Shown here: piece by piece, positions 46,896 through 57,700 of the stretch | Layout: each line of letters opens with the position of its first letter | Position numbering within the stretch: position 1 is the stretch's first letter | From: Isoetes taiwanensis | Lineage: Eukaryota > Streptophyta > Lycopodiopsida > Isoetales > Isoetaceae | Length of the DNA stretch: 64,000 nucleotides | NCBI GenBank assembly: GCA_021234155.1 | Contig: JAJEKV010000062.1 | Coordinates: 4,467,025 to 4,531,024, forward strand | Direction: 5' to 3' | Made by a program: the position numbers and the translations under genes | The notes under the pieces: model-generated | Seen by the model: only the letters and a program-made list of their open reading frames with translations | Told to the model about the DNA's origin: nothing | Database searches by the model: none

Positions 46896-48535
46896 CACCT
46901 GTGTCTCATGATCCAGAACCCGTTCCTTCCACTGCCATTGATCTACCTCCTTCCATTTTGAACCCAACTGCTGACTCTATTCCTGTGCCTACTCCATTGT
47001 CCCGAAGCCAACGCTGTCGGACTCCTAGTCGCAAAGTCATTGCCAATGCTGAAGCTAGTCTGACTGAATGGGTCTGTTTGGCCACAAACGACAATCCTCA
47101 AACAATCCATGCTGCTCTCAAAAGCCCAGCTGCTGCACATTGGAAAACTGCATGCCTTCAAGAACTTGACTCCATGAAAGCCAATCACGTTTGGGATCTT
47201 GTACCACTTCCCTCTGACCGTAAACTTGTCGACTCCAAATGGGTTTTTTCCAAGAAGTATCATGCAGATGGTTCACTTGATCGGTATAAGGCTCGTCTTG
47301 TTGCCAGAGGTTTCACTCAAATCCATGGTGTGGATTACGATGAAACATTCTCCCCTGTCGTTCACATGAGTAGCCTCCGTACAATCCTTGCCCTTGCTGC
47401 CAAAGAAGACTGGGATATCATCCAATTAGATGTGCAGACGGCATTCCTCCATGGTGATCTGGCTGAAGAAGTTTATTTACAGCAACCTCCAGGTTTTGAA
47501 GACAAAGGCCATCCTCAATATGTTTGCAGATTACGCAAAGCCATCTATGGCCTCAAGCAAGCCTCCCGAGCTTGGTTCCAACGGTTTGATACAGCTCTCC
47601 AAGACCTTCAATTCATTTGTTCACCCACTGACCTGAATGTTTATCTCCGAAAAATAGATTCCTCCATTACCATTATTCTTCTCTATGTGGACGACATGCT
47701 CCCGATAGGTAATCACAGACCTGCTCTTGATCATATTCATGCTCTCCTCTGTCAACAATTTTCTATGAAGTACCTAGGCGATGCTGCCTATTTCTTAGGC
47801 CTCCACATTTGCCGAAATCGACCTCATAGAGTTCTTCATATCCATCAGCACTTGTATACTCAAGCTATCCTTGCACGATTCCATATGACTGATGCAAAAC
47901 CTGCTGCTACTCCCATGGATCCCCATCTTCACTTGTTTGATGACACTCTTCCTCCAAATTCCTCCCCTGATCTTCCTTTCCGTTCACTCATTGGCTGTCT
48001 CATGTACCTCATGGTTTGTACTCGATCGGATATATCTTATGCTGTCATTACCCTCAGCCAATTCAATGAACGCTTTACCGATTATCACTGGAACCTTGCC
48101 AAAAGAATCCTCAGATATTTGCAATCTTCCCTTCACCACGGCATTACATATTTCCCTGGACCTTATTCCCAGCTTGCCTTAATGGCAGATGCCAGCCATG
48201 GCACCAATTCCTTAGGTCGTTCTACTACTGGCTATTGCTATTTTTTCCATGGCGGGCCTCATTGGATGGCTCACCCGCAAACAATCTTCTGTTGCACGAT
48301 CTTCTGCTGAAGCTGAATACCTTGCACTCTCCCATGGTGTCCGTGATCTTGTTGTCTATGACAGGCTGCTCCAGTTTGTCTTGCATACCACAGAACATCC
48401 CATTCCCATTTGGATTGACAACACTAGTGCTATCAACTTAGCTCAATCCCCTGCTCATCGACCTCGAACTACTCATATCCCTGTGCACTATCATTATATC
48501 AGAGAACAACTTGAAGCCGGACTTGTCAAATGACA
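46896..48535 (+). pseudogene. Copia-1 reverse transcriptase and RNase H
   Basis: This continues Copia-1 pol beyond the hAT insertion. RT contains WKTACLQELDSMKANHVWDL, YKARLVARGFTQ, VDYDETFSPVV, TAFLHGDLAEEVYLQQPPG, YGLKQASRAWFQRF and LLYVDDMLPIG (YVDD intact). RNase H follows with RSDISYAV, MADASHGTNSLGRSTTGY and, after a frame break near 48250, RSSAEAEYLALSHG and WIDNTSAI. The main frame runs from about 46899 to 48310; the last part runs in another frame to a stop at about 48531. Confidence 0.9.
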
Positions 48536-48655
48536 GTACATGCCTACAGCCACCATGCTTGCAGATGGCTTCACAAAAGCACTTCCCAGGGATGTTTTTC
48601 TTCGTCACCGATCTCAGCTTGGAGTTTCTCAGTTTGTATCAGGCGTGGGGGGGAC

Positions 48656-48940
48656 TGTTGACACTCTCACCACCTGACACATCACATACAGCTGGACCAC
48701 CCTATTGCTGACAAATCAGGACAAGGTGGACCAGTATATTGCTGCCACAGCACTTCTGCAGATTCCATAGATTCTGCCCTATGTTTAGCTCGGTTCCATA
48801 ATTTCTGGATTGATTCATGTTGTCTCAGTTTTTGTCTTCGATTGTTCCACAATCTCTGGCATTCAGTGTATATATTCAGTTCATTCAGTTCAATAGATCA
48901 GTGTGTTCTCTTCGTCTATTTCTTGTTCTGTTCCTTCACA
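48656..48940 (+). repeat. 3' LTR of Copia-1
   Basis: 285 bp, preceded by a polypurine tract and followed by the AATGG target duplication. Confidence 0.93.
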
Positions 48941-48945
48941 AATGG

Positions 48946-49900
48946 AACAAGGCCTAGATTGAAGCCTCAAGCTTCTATTTCGACCAAAGAAATGAAATTG
49001 AATCCGACAGAGGCATAGTTGCTGCTTGAGAAAAAGGAGCTCCAATCATATAAAAATAGCCCTGCGCCAAAGGCCCGAGCTTCTTCCACAACCAGAGGAC
49101 CACATGACCCGGAAGCCTTCATGCAAACAACAATCCATGACACAAAAGATCCTGAAGAAAGAAGAATCAACAGGTACTTTGACAATGGTGAATTACTGCA
49201 TCCAAAATCGCTGCGATTTAAAGAGAGATGAGGTACGGGTTACGTGAGTAGTAGCATGTACAAAGCTTGGAGCCCCAAAATTTACAGAGTTAATTTGTGA
49301 GAGCATGGGGGCTGTGTACGTTGGTTCTCCCTCTACAAAGGAGGAGGGTGAGAGATCAAGATCAAGTAGATTCAGCCAGGCCGGAAAGAAATCTAGCACA
49401 GTCAGAGCATGAACTACTCAACAGCTAGGTCAATAGGGAGGCTGAATTAGGCAGATGCAAGTTCTAACAGGTAAAGAATTGAAGATAGAGGACGGATTTC
49501 TGGATTTAGGCACTAGAATTGGCCTTGGCCTTGTAAGCACCCAACAGCCTCAATTTAGCGGCTCCGCCTCTGCCCAGGATGCATTTCTTGCAATCTTAAT
49601 TACTTTAAAACATGCCATTCAAACATCAACATGTAATATTTTTTTTAAGTGCTCCTCCTCTTAATTTTTCTTGACAGCCATAAAATGGCGTCGCTAATTG
49701 CAAAAACGGCAAGGGCTAGGATTTCTCCTTCTCTCTTTTATCCAATAAACGACCACATGTGTGAATGTGTCACTCTTCTATTACATCACATGAGATGGTT
49801 CCAATTTTCCTTTTTTTTTTCCGCTACTGTTTCTTTTTTTAAAGGAACCATCTAACGAGAATATTCAAAGGCATCTTCTTCAAAGATATTCACTAAAATA
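48946..49900. other. Unit 2 counterpart of 23456-23845 and 27012-27690
   Basis: Uninterrupted copy without the hAT-type element. The single CAAAGGAG at 49336-49343 marks the empty site. Minus-strand frames here and in unit 1 are similar but carry frame breaks, and I recognise no family. Confidence 0.6.
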
Positions 49901-50480
49901 GATGATCTACATGTTTGTGCTCCCAGGTCCGAGAGCATATGCTCTTTTTTCATTTGTTGAAACAGTTGTAGAGCATCATCAAGAACGAGGTCACCCACAA
50001 ATAGAGGCTTTTGCTTGCAGGTAAAAACACCCACAAATGCATTTGGCCAAGTGGTTTGAGCTAGATGTTGTGGTAGGTAGTTTTTTAATCAATAGGTATG
50101 TATGGGAAGTGTGGAAGCTTAGAAAATACACGAGGGGTGTTTGACAAAATGCATACCAGGCATGGAGAAGAAGCGTTAAAGATGTTTCAGCTGATACAGA
50201 AGAGAGGGTTTATGCCAAATGAGGTTACATTTCTGTAGTCATAGTGGTCTGGTGGATGATGGTTGTCACTGCTTTGTGTCCTCTGGTGAGCATCATAATA
50301 TAACACCAAATTGGGATCGTTATAATTCCATGGTCGATCTTTTGGGGAGAGCATTGAGAGACAGCGGGCTGCAGAAAAGCTTTTGAAGGTAGATCTTGAA
50401 AGTTCTGCACCATATTTTTGTTATAGGAAATTTATGCTGCAGCTGGTCGTCTGAATGAATCAAGAATGCAAAGAAGTATT
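49901..50480 (+). pseudogene. PPR pseudogene remnant, unit 2
   Basis: This is the truncated counterpart of 30006-30560. The 5' part with the best PPR repeats is missing. It keeps the MPNEVTF-type repeat remnant near 50210 and the following stops seen in unit 1, so the gene was probably dead before the duplication. Confidence 0.65.
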
Positions 50481-51241
50481 TTGAAGCCAGAGATAAGTAA
50501 TTGTGTATATTTGATTCGATAGTGAGGCTCCATGGAGTATTTCATCAGCAAAGCTCCATGGAGCAAGTTTAAGGGCATAAAGGTATGCAGTATTGTGCAT
50601 GGCTATACATCAGAAACACAAGCCATGTATATACATCAGAAACACAAGCCATGTATTTGGGCAAACCAGCATAAGGTGTCTTGTTTCATAGCATACAGAG
50701 AGCTATTTGCATGAGCAGCACAATTATCCATTTATTATTTGTATTCATGTCAAAAGAACTATAATAATAATGATATAGCTCTGAGACAATGGTGGATTAG
50801 ATAGGCAATGTTTTATCTAAGTAGAAACAGGAAGAGTGTAAGGTAACACATTAATTTCCTTAAACTTGATGTCACAGGCACCGTGTTCAGATTTGCTCCT
50901 GTTATAAGCTCTTTGTTATGAAATTTGTGCAGTTTGGCGCTTTCAATGCACTATTTTATGTTCCTTACAAGGTGCATGCATGTCAGTTGAATGGGGTACT
51001 TTAAGCAAAAGTTTTGATCGCCCAGATTTAAGGTTTTCAGCAGCTAAAACTCATAGTTGTTCTATTTTTTGCAAATACAGGAACAATGAAGAGTAGATAG
51101 CTGCTATAAATAGTAGGCTAGAGGATGCAATTAGGTGTAGCATCGGATCTATGCACCGCGTAAGAAATGAGGGACATATCTATTTTTGGCCAATTATTGT
51201 TCAGGATTTTTTCTTCCAAGAAGTGAGGGACATATCTATGT
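50481..51241. other. Duplicated noncoding DNA, unit 2
   Basis: Matches unit 1 from about 30575 to 31308, with small insertions such as the short tandem copy near 50600-50660 and an extra segment at 50910-50945. No gene is supported. Confidence 0.5.
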
Positions 51242-51670
51242 TTGGCTAATTATTGTTCAGGATTTTTTCTTCCACAAAAAGGCGACAAGGGCAAAAAGGT
51301 CATAATGCAAAGGCAAAAAAGGGAGCCAAATGGACCCTTTAAAAGCTCCAAAGCTAGCGAAAGAAGACCAAGAAAAAAGGCGCACCTGAAGCGATCAAGG
51401 CTCGAAAAGATGAACTCGCTGCTCCAACAGGCTCCAATTATGAGCCCAATTGTCTGCACTGCTCCGGCTGCATCTGAAGCCGTAGTAACTAGAGTTTCCG
51501 TGCCAGGTTTGGCATCACAAAACAGAGTAGAAAATGGAAGTAGAAATCCAAATATGCTGAAGATTTTGAACCAGCTGAACGCCCAACGGGATTATTATAG
51601 CATCCGAATCAAACCTCATATTCTTGAAGACCTGTTTCCTCGTCAATTCGTGGATGATCCTCAAAATTAA
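51242..51670 (+). CDS. Hypothetical basic protein, 142 aa (unit 2 copy)
   Basis: Counterpart of 31309-31737, differing at two bases (one silent, one serine to asparagine in the segment SQNRVENG). It has the same basic N-terminal half and the same ending FPRQFVDDPQN. Function is unknown. Its near identity to the other copy is higher than in most of the surrounding duplicated DNA. Confidence 0.35.
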   Translation: MANYCSGFFLPQKGDKGKKVIMQRQKREPNGPFKSSKASERRPRKKAHLKRSRLEKMNSLLQQAPIMSPIVCTAPAASEAVVTRVSVPGLASQNRVENGSRNPNMLKILNQLNAQRDYYSIRIKPHILEDLFPRQFVDDPQN

Positions 51671-53774
51671 ACGTTGCGGTCTCTCTCTACGTAGTGGGCT
51701 TTACCCAATGATATGTAACTTTGTCTCTTTCTTTACAAAACGATATGTATATTTGATCCAAAAATTCAAGGTGCACCAGCATCACTATGCCGTATTAAGA
51801 GCAAAAAATTCAAGGTGCACCATCTACTGGCAGTCTTGCAAGTTCCTGTTGGATAAGTACAGAAAGTTTCTATAATGTTAACATTATATGTAAATATTAT
51901 ACAGACAAGCCTCTGAACTCTGGCATCTTCTCATAAACTACGAAAGTTATTTCAATTTGTGTTCCCAGTCGCATCATATGTAGACGGGCCGACCGTCTAA
52001 GAAATAAACAAAGAATATATAGAAATTAATTGGAGTGGAATAATGAACCTTCCGTATATAAAAAAAAAGATAATATGTTTCTTCCATTGTTCGAAGCATT
52101 TCTAAACCTTCAATCATGTACTATTGTGGGTTGGGGTGCAAAAACTGGAGTATCAAGACTAAAGAACTGAACAAGGTGGGGGGGATGCTCTTGTAACTAA
52201 CCGCCCAGTCTGCAAACGATACGTGTTATTAAACTTATGCACATTAAGGTGTTAGTTATGTTTGACCTCGAACAAATGATGCAGCACTAGTGATATTATG
52301 TGTTAAAGTTGCATTGTCCAAACAACTGCAATTCAAAACTGACAACATTATCCTTTGTAGAATCCCTTGACACCTTCCAAAGTCCAAATCTGGATTAGAA
52401 AAGAGAAGTAGTAGTAATAATCACCATGCATGAACTATAAAAATTCCCAGGCTACTACAAAGTCTTTTCCTCTTGGGCAATGAATTGCCTTTGCATTCAA
52501 TTGGCTCCTTGTATTTTGTTTACTTTCTACAGGCATTTGTTTTTGAGGCTTCATTTCAAAGCGTGTGATACGGAATGATCTAATTCTAGACTTTTAAGCA
52601 AGTTCACAAAAATAATATCCATTAGATTTAGTCTAGAGGAACTTAAATTAATACAAGCCATAAATAATTAACCATCATTAATAATCCAGTCAGTCAGGCC
52701 TTTTTAGAAGAGAAATCACATTAGCGGCCAGCCAAGACCTCATTTTCTTATTTTTGGGCATAGGGTTACGCCGCCTAGCAAGTGGATATCACATTTGCGC
52801 CCACGAAGTGTGACATGTCATCAATCTGGATTTTTGCCACGGTGGATGTTTGCCCTTTGCAAAGGCTGTGATAGATACACAAACATTCTCTCCGGAGAAC
52901 TGTTTCTGTGGAGTACAACCTCGTCAAAATGTATATCACAGACTTGATCTTTCATGGTCTGAAGATATTCTTTATTACAGCTTCAAGGCCAAGCATTATT
53001 CTTTCTATTACGTTATGCCAAATCTGGTTTTGAAATCTTGAACTTACACTAATAAATTCTTATCCAACGACTTTACAAAACTTGTCAATTTCTCTCATTT
53101 TCCAGTTTGAGTACCGTACTTTGATACCAATCTCTACGAATAAAAAAACTCTAAGATACGTAAAATAAACTCAAACTAAAACTTGAATACAAAGAGCACT
53201 TAAAAGAGAAGTACGAGCCTTTAAGGCCAAAGCTCACCATCCAGCCAAGCTATTCGAGGAAGAGAAAATACGAGAAAGAACTTAGTTTTGAAAATTAGGG
53301 AAAGGAAAGGAAAAATTCAATAGAACACTAGAAAATCCACTCTTTCAATAGATCCACAGCTTTCAATGGCATGCATTTGATGATCCTAAGCGTGGTTTTC
53401 CTGCACAAACATGAACATTGCAAACAGGATGAATAACAACAACGCCTAATTCAGGGGTTCTCCAGATGCAGCCCCCCTGATCACAACATCAAGCTGGCGG
53501 ATTTCATGCGTCAACAAATCAGTACGTTACAAACCCCATTTGCCCTTGTAGTGATATTTGAGCCCATCTATGGATATTCGTGCAAGGGTTTTTGGGCTGA
53601 CCGACGTTTTGGCTTTTGCAAAGGTTTCAAGCTTGCTATAGTAGAGCTTGAAGCTAAGATAATGTGAACTTTAATCTATAAGATAAAGAATTTGAGCTTT
53701 TGTTTTTGAAAAACATGGCCGGTTTAAGCCGTTGAAAACTCACCAGGGTTGAAGAATCTGAAGCAGCTGACAGA
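51671..53774. other. Duplicated noncoding DNA, unit 2
   Basis: Matches 31738-33879. It has a private insertion of about 60 bp near 52165-52235 (GGTGGGGGGGATGCTC...). No coding frame is supported. Confidence 0.5.
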
Positions 53775-54765
53775 CTGAAGGGCCGACAGTGCTTAAGGTA
53801 ACCTAAGTTTAAGATTGCATCCTTAACCCTGAGATCCCCGAGAAAATGGTCCGGTTTCAATATGGGCGCTGAGAAATCTGTGAAGAATGGTCTCGAGTGT
53901 CGTCTCTTTGAGCTATGGCGTCTTCAAGCACCAGCTATGGCATCTTCAAGGCCATAGAAGCCTATCCACTACCTATCCCTATCCATTTCATGGGAAAAAA
54001 CTTCTCATGCTCATGATTCAGCCATCTGGTGCTGCAAATCCAACCATGTTTGGATGTTATCTCCCATTGATCGGGGCTTCTACCTGCCGTTGCTCAGGGC
54101 CCAGGATGCTAACCTCTGGTCTGTGCAGGTCGCTCCAGCCTTGCCGCTCACCCAAGCCTGATATACCATACAAGACCAGTCAGAAACCATCATCTGCAAA
54201 AGAGCCCAGCTTCTCTTTGCGACACTTGAAACAAGGGGATCGACACCTGATGCAGCCGATTTGGCATCCACCTGAGTCATGGACACCTGCATCTGCCTCC
54301 ACGCGCGACCCAATGTAGAACTCAGAAGAAACCACTACCGTTTCTCCACCAGAGATCCACGAAGGTTTCGAACCACAGCCCTAATTAACCTTCTAAAATC
54401 ATATGTAACAAAACTACTGTTTTTAATAGGGCACACATTATAATAAAGGCCTTGCCTTTTGAATTGTCCTTTTCTTTTAAATGTCCACCCTCGATTTTTT
54501 TTTAACGACTAAAAATCTCGAGGAATATTGTGAAATCTTTATGGAATCTAAGAACATCTTAAGGTTAGAACACAAGAAGAATGGTTCCAACTTAAATGAG
54601 TCAATAAAAGAGAACAGTTCTGCCACAATAAATTCTTGTCTTGTAGATAAAAAAATATAGGTGAGTCTATTCATGTATTATACAAGATATAATGAAAGAA
54701 TGATATACATCTACATAGAATACATGTAAGTAGAATATATTTGTTACAAACAGCTTGGCCTAATA
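53775..54765. other. Intergenic DNA, unrecognised coding-like patch
   Basis: A plus-strand stretch at 53887-54318 is open in one frame and reads plausibly in another (LLFATLETRGSTPDAADLAS near 54210). It matches no family I know, and the frames are inconsistent. The part below 54765 probably includes the 3' UTR of the minus-strand kelch/coiled-coil gene. Confidence 0.4.
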
Positions 54766-57700
54766 TCAAGAGGGCAAACCCGAGCAAGATTGTTGTGCAC
54801 ACTTTAATTTCTCAATGTGACTTTGTAGAAGCCGAACTTGTGCCTCCTCGAAGTCCCCTGCTTCATGAATCATCGACCTGCAAGCCAAGTGCAATGTCAT
54901 TGAAGATTTTATGCCCTAGCTAATACGAAGGTAACCAACAATAACATGCAGGCAGCAGATCCGTGATCAATGAGAGATATCTCATAAGTGACAAATAAGG
55001 AGTTAGGGTAGCATCCAATTATGTCAGGTAAGAGCATGGGCACACAAATGTACTCCCAATCTTGACAACATGTACAGTATCTATTTCAAGTTCTGATGGC
55101 ATTCTGGTAGCAAGGGTCCAGGTAATATCTTTCTTTTGCATATTTTGTTGCGTCATCTTCTACAGCCGACAGTAACTTCGAATATCGTCTGAATATGGGT
55201 GTGCAACAAGAATCTTAAAAGTTAAAATGCAATCAAAAGTCTGAAGTGTTCCAACTCGACATGTTTGACAACCCACAGTTCTTTTATGCCCCTATTTTAA
55301 GCATCTATATGCAAACCTCAATCGTTCATTCTCTGCATTTTGGTTCTTCATGTCATCTTGAACCTGCAAAGGGAAATTAAAATTAGCCTTCAGTGAAGAA
55401 AAGGTGCGATGGGCAAGAAAATGGACCAGGATTGAGAAATGCAAAGAAAAATGCACCCTGGACACATTTACTTTCCTTCCAAGGGCGGTTAAGATCATTC
55501 AAGTATCCAGTGGTTACTTTATAAAAAATACTTTGTAACAATGGACAATACTTACTCTTTTTAGTGATATATGAAGAGAGTTTATGTGTTGTCTTGCCTG
55601 ATCTGCAGCATCCCTCAACTTTAAAGTCTCCGCCGCATTCTGGAAACATATGGTTAACATGAGGTAAAAGTATGAGGCGCTTGCAATCATGACACATACC
55701 TGCTCGATCTGTGACCGTGCAGCTTGCAGATCTGCCTTTAATAACTTCACCTTCGATTCTGCCCCATCTCTAGATGACAGAAGCTGCAAATCAAAACTTT
55801 TACTAATAATACGTACAAAAGTTAGCATTACTTCACACGCTTATGCAACAATTTCTACACTTCATTATTTACAGTGCGAATATCTTGTACCATATATCCT
55901 TTTATTAGATCTCTCTGTTTCCTCCTCCCAAGACATTTTCGGATGAATAAATATGCTTCCTGCTTTTATAGAATAAGTCTTATAGACTTCTGGTTCATAT
56001 AATGCCGAACTCCATTCATGTTAATAAGATTGCATTTTCAATCTGTGCAGTTCTAATGTGGCTTCTAGATTGGCAGCAGTAGGCCTAATTATATATTACT
56101 TAAAAAAAAAGGGGGGCAGTTAGTTCTTACCTGCTTGAATTCAGCAGACAAAGAACCATTTACTCGATTAAGCTCCTCCTTCTCAGCTCGCACTGTGTCC
56201 AGTTTTGAAGCCATCTAAATCAAAACAAGTATCAAAACAATGCTCACTCAATATTTTTCCAACTCATTAAGCGACTTGTGGCTAGATTCCAGGTTCAAGA
56301 ATATCTGACAACAGGAGCAATTGAAGATTGATTTAACCTAGACAATGAATGCAAAATAAAGTTGTCAATTCCTTCTGCTGACACGTTTTGTTGGGAGAAA
56401 ATTAGTTGCACAGTGGGAAGATGCACTCAATCCAAAAAAAAGGGAAAAAAAATAAAAAATGATAATGTCTACATGGTTCTTTAACATAACTGTGATCCTT
56501 AGGGGACATCAAAGGCTTTTCAGAATCAACAAAACCAAGATCAAAATCGAAACCAAAATGCTGAAAATAAGAACAATCTAATTTTTCCTTCCTCTTGAAG
56601 CCGTGGCTATGATTTAATGTGCTCCCTACCCTTTTTGAGACATAAAGGAACTGGAAAACCCTGAGGAGAAAGGAAACCACTCTAAATTCCTCACACCATC
56701 GTTGTAGCTCTGGACTAGGTTTTGCCAGTTAGTTGGAATGAACCGTATCGGCAAGGAGGGATTTAAACCCACAGAGAACATTTGAGCCTCCATAGACTCT
56801 TTCTATGCCCATGCAAGAAATATACCTGCTCTATCTGCAGAGACAACCCACGTACAGCATCCTGTGAAGACCTTGCTGCTTCCTGCAAAGTAAGTTACAA
56901 GGTTACAGTAAAAAGTGTGCTCTATGTTTTAGAAGAAAGCAACAGTAGCTGCTGCTGGATGCCAAATAATGATGAAAATGTTATAGGACTAGACATGGCA
57001 TTTCCAAGACCTTGTCAGAATTGGAAAAGATCCAAGGTCTTCAGACTGTTGAATTAATAGCTTGTACAATGAGGGCATATGATGAGCCAAGGAAAGAAGG
57101 ATATGAAGGACACATTTAGTTCTTAATCTCCGAAAATACTAGCCCCGTTTATATCCACCATGCCCTCTCACAAATAAACAAACCATTTAGGTCTTTAAGG
57201 ATAAAAACTGGTGCAAAGAGTTCATTCCTTTTCTACGATCAATGTTCCATGTACCAGGTTCCATCCTGGTATAAAACAGCATTCAAAAAGATGGGCAAGA
57301 ATCTGGGCCTTGCATAATCTCACATTCCCAAGGGTTAGGATATTGGTGCCGCCCAGAGGCATGCATTGACCATATGATTGCAAAATTGTACGAGCAATCC
57401 AGTCTACAAGGCCTCAGTGCCTGCCTTGTATTAGCAGTTCAGTCTACACACAATGGCATGCACGAATTGGGATAGCGAATGCCATGCTTTCACATTACTA
57501 GATTTAGCAAGTTGAATGGTCACCCTTGCTTCGAAGTGAGTGCACATTCATGAGCTGAGTTTGATCGTGCCAATTTTGGAAATGATATCCTTGATCTTAG
57601 GGCTTAGAGAAACATCATAATGCATAACAATAACAATCTAAAGCACATAATATGTATCCCTATTGCTTACAAGAATAAACCTACATTTGACACACCCAAT

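Larger units (their letters stand above)
34166..48940 (+). mobile_element. Copia LTR retrotransposon interrupted by nested elements (Copia-1)
   Basis: LTRs of 285 bp lie at 34166-34450 and 48656-48940, both starting TGTTGACACTC and ending CTTCACA, and differ at eight positions (2.8%). A 5-bp target duplication AATGG flanks the element (34161-34165 and 48941-48945). The unoccupied site in unit 1 reads GATGG at 23451-23455. The primer-binding site TGGTATCAGAGCCC is at 34451-34464, and a purine tract with a G-run precedes the right LTR (48642-48654). Without the 9984 bp due to the internal hAT insertion, the element was about 4.79 kb, normal for Copia. The order gag, protease, integrase, RT, RNase H is Copia type. 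Frameshifts and stops make it inactive. Confidence 0.95.
33880..53774. repeat. Tandem segmental duplication, unit 2
   Basis: Direct copy of 21914-33879. It is interrupted by a 14.8-kb nested Copia insertion (34166-48940). It lacks the two unit-1 insertions and also about 2.3 kb corresponding to unit-1 27693-30006. The breakpoint in unit 2 is near 49895-49905. It keeps the single-copy pre-insertion sequence at 34040-34050 and at 49336-49343. Confidence 0.88.

Noticed and set aside
53887-54318. 143-codon plus-strand frame as a gene
   Set aside because: Low-complexity composition, and a different frame of the same stretch reads more plausibly in part; no splice or family support.
55292-55316. 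Alternative stop for the kelch gene at 55292 by reading through the 55317 donor
   Set aside because: Splicing at 55317 to 54877 keeps the frame and adds 36 further coiled-coil-like residues, so it is the better model; the read-through form may exist as an intron-retained variant.
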